Assembly (NCBI RefSeq): GCF_023516435.1
Contig: NZ_CP097332.1
Coordinates: 2,666,001-2,730,000, forward strand
DNA from: Jatrophihabitans telluris
GTDB lineage: Bacteria > Actinomycetota > Actinomycetes > Mycobacteriales > Jatrophihabitantaceae
DNA length: 64,000 nucleotides
Direction of reading: 5' to 3'
In this document: one piece after another, positions 61,906-64,000 of the stretch
Layout: every line of letters starts with the position of its first letter
How positions within the stretch are numbered: the stretch's first letter is position 1
Notes under the pieces: generated by a model
Seen by the model: the letters and a program-made list of their open reading frames with translations, nothing else
Told to the model about the DNA's origin: nothing
Database searches by the model: none
Made by a program: the position numbers and the translations under genes

Positions 61906-61957
61906 GAACAGATTCTCCTTGCTGGGGGCGCGTGATGGACGAAGCAGACCGAGATCG

Positions 61958-62029
61958 TCAGCTTTGCCATCGCCAGCAGCACAGGACCAGCTTCGCCAGA
62001 AGCGGCTCAAGCGACGGCGCCCGTGTCAT
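61958..62029 (-). CDS. Possible 23-residue peptide between trpC and trpB
   Basis: Open frame of 23 codons from ATG 62029, whose first four bases overlap the trpC TGA as ATGA, the same junction used by other genes of this operon. It encodes [17 protein letters not shown] followed by CWRWQS, with Trp at positions 19 and 21, just before the stop. It ends 52 bases before trpB, which has its own strong ribosome-binding site. It may be a TrpM-like or leader peptide acting on trpB, or chance. Streptomyces carries a small trpM/trpX gene in this gap, but that product is longer. Confidence 0.4.
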   Translation of the reverse strand: MTRAPSLEPLLAKLVLCCWRWQS

Positions 62030-62838
62030 CGGGAGGTCCGCGGGGTGGCCGGGTGGGAACCGGCGGTCACGAGATCGGCAACGGCTTGCCGGGGGTGTCC
62101 GGAGGTCACCAGCCCCTCACCGACCAGCACTGCGTCAGCGCCCGCCGCGGCATAGGTGATCAGATCATGGGCATCTCGTACACCGGATTCGGCGATCTTG
62201 ACGATGCTGCTCGGCATTCCTGGCGCGATCCGCTCGAAAATCGAGCGGTCGACCTCCAGCGTCTTCAAACTCCGTGCGTTCACACCGATCACCTTCGCCC
62301 CGGCATCCAGCGCCCGGGACGCCTCATCCTCATCGTGCACCTCGACCAGGGCGGTCATGCCCAGGGACTCGATGCGTTCACGAAGACCGATGAGCGCGTT
62401 CTGCTCGAGAGCCGCGACGATCAACAGCACCAGATCGGCGCCGTGCGCCCTGGCCTCATGAACCTGATAGGAGCTGACGACGAAATCCTTGCGCAGCACG
62501 GGAATGCTCACCCGCGAACGGACCGAGTCCAGGTCGGCCAGCGAACCGCCGAAGCGCCGCTGCTCGGTCAACACACTGATGACCCGGGCGCCGCCGTCCT
62601 GGTACTCCGCGGCCAGGCCCGCCGGATCGGAGATCTCGGCCAGCGAACCCTTGGACGGGCTGCGGCGCTTGACCTCGGCGATCACCGCCACGCCTGGCGC
62701 TCGCAACGCCGCAAGCGCATCCAATGCCGGGGGCGCTGCCTGAGCCGCTGCCTTGACCTCGGCGAGGCTCACCTGTGCTTCGCGCGCGGCAACGTCTTCT
62801 CGTACACCGACGACGATGTCGTCGAGAACGTTGGACAC
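62026..62838 (-). CDS. trpC: Indole-3-glycerol phosphate synthase
   Basis: A 270-residue TIM-barrel enzyme forming indole-3-glycerol phosphate. Active-site elements are [60 protein letters not shown], and [14 protein letters not shown] with [20 protein letters not shown]. The enzyme is monofunctional, without fused TrpF. GTG at 62838 is the start. It lies 67 bases after the Trp-operon membrane protein and its stop overlaps the start of the 23-codon frame. Confidence 0.96.
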   Translation of the reverse strand: MSNVLDDIVVGVREDVAAREAQVSLAEVKAAAQAAPPALDALAALRAPGVAVIAEVKRRSPSKGSLAEISDPAGLAAEYQDGGARVISVLTEQRRFGGSLADLDSVRSRVSIPVLRKDFVVSSYQVHEARAHGADLVLLIVAALEQNALIGLRERIESLGMTALVEVHDEDEASRALDAGAKVIGVNARSLKTLEVDRSIFERIAPGMPSSIVKIAESGVRDAHDLITYAAAGADAVLVGEGLVTSGHPRQAVADLVTAGSHPATPRTSR

Positions 62839-62905
62839 TGCGACTCCTCAGCTTCCGTTGGGGACCGGCTCTGCACGGACGGGGCGGCGGGCTGTAGCCA
62901 TGATG

Positions 62906-63526
62906 CTAGCGATCGGAAATTGTCGGATCGTCACCGCGGTCCAACCGACGCCACGGATCCTCCGTCGGCGTCGGAGCATCCGCGGGACCGGAACCGCTTG
63001 CAACGGGCGCCTCAAACCGCCGGGATAGCCCGTTGCGCCAGCGTGGCGCGCCCACCGCCAGGTACACCGCCCCGACGACGCAGAGGGCGGCTCCAGAAAC
63101 CGCAAGTGCGGCCCACACTCCGTGGTTCGTGGCCGAGATGGCCCCGCCGCCGACCTGGGACGGCCCGCCCAGTAGTTCGACCAACCGGCCACGGCTGGGT
63201 GTCATGAACCCGCGGGCGGCAGTCCAGCCGGCCACCACAGCGAGTACGGCCAACAGCATCGCCAGCACAAGTCGCGGCCACTTACCACTGACCAGCGCCA
63301 ACACCGCTCCGAGCAGCATCACCACGGCAATCCCCGCCACGGCGCCGAATTCCTGCTTGCCGCTCACCTGCGCCGTCAGCGCGCCGAACGGGGCCGGGCG
63401 CACCGCCGTGAGCCGCAGCCACACGCGGCTGCTGCTGAAGAGCATGACGGCCCCTCCGAGGGCGATCAGGCCGACGCAGAGCCCGAGAGCGCGGCGTTGC
63501 CGATCCATCCCCGCGGAATCGCTCAC
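62906..63526 (-). CDS. Trp biosynthesis-associated membrane protein
   Basis: A 206-residue protein of the TIGR02234 type, found only next to trp genes in actinobacteria (Rv1610 in M. tuberculosis). Four helices are visible: [57 protein letters not shown] and [27 protein letters not shown] and the loop [16 protein letters not shown] are family features. The C-terminal 45 residues are polar. GTG 63526 overlaps the trpE stop by 4 bases. Function unknown; a link to Trp or chorismate metabolism is by association. Confidence 0.88.
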   Translation of the reverse strand: MSDSAGMDRQRRALGLCVGLIALGGAVMLFSSSRVWLRLTAVRPAPFGALTAQVSGKQEFGAVAGIAVVMLLGAVLALVSGKWPRLVLAMLLAVLAVVAGWTAARGFMTPSRGRLVELLGGPSQVGGGAISATNHGVWAALAVSGAALCVVGAVYLAVGAPRWRNGLSRRFEAPVASGSGPADAPTPTEDPWRRLDRGDDPTISDR

Positions 63527-64000
63527 GGCCGGTGCTGCCGCAAGGTCTCCGCTGTGGCGATCGCCTGAAGCACCGCGCGCGCCTTGTTCCTGGTCTCGGC
63601 CTCCTCGTTGGCCGGGATGGAGTCCGCGACGATGCCCGCCGAAGCCTGCACGTAGGCGAGGCCGTCACGCATCACGGCCGTCCGGATCGCGATTGCGAGG
63701 TCCATGTCGCCGGCGGCGTCGAGATAACCGACCGCGCCGCCGTACACCCCGCGCCGGACCGGCTCGAGCTCGTCGATCAGCTCCATCGCCCGCACCTTGG
63801 GCGCACCGGTCAGCGTGCCGGCCGGGAAGGTCGCCGTGAGCACGTCGAAGGCATCCTTGTCGTCGGCAACGGTGCTGGTCACCGTCGAGACGATGTGCCA
63901 GACGTGGCTGTAGCGCTCCACCGCACCGAACTCGACGACCTCGACCGACCCGGCGGTGGACACGCGTCCGAGATCGTTGCGGGCCAGATCGACCAGCATG
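63523..64000 (-). CDS. trpE: Anthranilate synthase component I, C-terminal part
   Basis: The last 158 codons of a trpE that continues beyond the right edge of the window; the start is not seen. The chorismate-binding domain end is clear: [20 protein letters not shown], the [20 protein letters not shown] signature (chorismate binding) and [20 protein letters not shown], then [20 protein letters not shown] near the C terminus. TrpE makes anthranilate from chorismate, the first step of the pathway. Feedback-inhibition residues lie in the unseen N-terminal part. It overlaps the membrane-protein start by 4 bases. Confidence 0.95.
   Translation of the reverse strand, partial: MLVDLARNDLGRVSTAGSVEVVEFGAVERYSHVWHIVSTVTSTVADDKDAFDVLTATFPAGTLTGAPKVRAMELIDELEPVRRGVYGGAVGYLDAAGDMDLAIAIRTAVMRDGLAYVQASAGIVADSIPANEEAETRNKARAVLQAIATAETLRQHRP

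Overview
The window is GC-rich DNA from a free-living actinobacterium. Every housekeeping gene has an actinobacterial form, and most of the right-hand 53 kb follows the gene order known from Mycobacterium tuberculosis Rv1609-Rv1631: trpE, Trp-operon membrane protein, trpC, trpB, trpA, lgt, pyk, tesB, an ANTAR response regulator (pdtaR type), polA, rpsA, coaE. The genus cannot be fixed from the sequence. No mycolate genes are visible, and a Frankiales/Jatrophihabitans-like lineage is a guess only.

Bases 1 to about 11,500 are an accessory region next to a tRNA-Gly/Cys/Val cluster. It holds an Hsp20 gene and a J-domain gene, small unknown proteins, an excisionase-like helix-turn-helix protein, two related large serine recombinases and several broken genes. 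One recombinase (9309-10409) is intact. The other is split: its 5' part is at 3808-4355 and its frameshifted 3' part at about 6311-6885. Between the parts lie about 1.95 kb with a membrane-anchored beta-propeller-like gene and no transposase. A GAF-ANTAR regulator, a DUF6582-like small basic protein and a DUF6907-like protein are also here.

Bases 11,500-16,600 carry the tRNA operon, coaE, a lipoprotein, rpsA, a membrane protein and a methyltransferase. Bases 16,600-32,700 form a cell-envelope cluster: a DUF3068 protein, a GT-C-like membrane protein, an acyltransferase, AftD arabinofuranosyltransferase, methyltransferase, GT4 glycosyltransferase, a 48-residue DUF2613 protein, a second large membrane protein and a flippase-like protein. 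The same families sit at Rv0224c-Rv0228 and Rv0236c/Rv0236A in M. tuberculosis, so here envelope-glycan genes lie between polA and rpsA.

Bases 32,700-44,100 contain polA, a thioesterase, a GNAT acetyltransferase, a complete branched-chain amino-acid ABC operon (livK-H-M-G-F, with an internal terminator after livK and an oversized LivM) and the ANTAR regulator. Bases 44,100-64,000 hold a lone tRNA with a CAA anticodon and a short variable loop, tesB, pyk, a CPA1 antiporter with a UBP zinc finger, gltB without an adjacent gltD, an ankyrin protein, a VIT1-type transporter, lgt with a very long repetitive tail, a quinone oxidoreductase, a DUF222-HNH protein and the trp operon. The trp genes overlap by 4 bases at several junctions, and one junction opens a 23-codon, Trp-containing reading frame between trpC and trpB.

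Short tandem repeats recur at gene 3' ends, mainly at convergent junctions (30.3, 32.65, 44.25 and 54.26 kb) and inside lgt.
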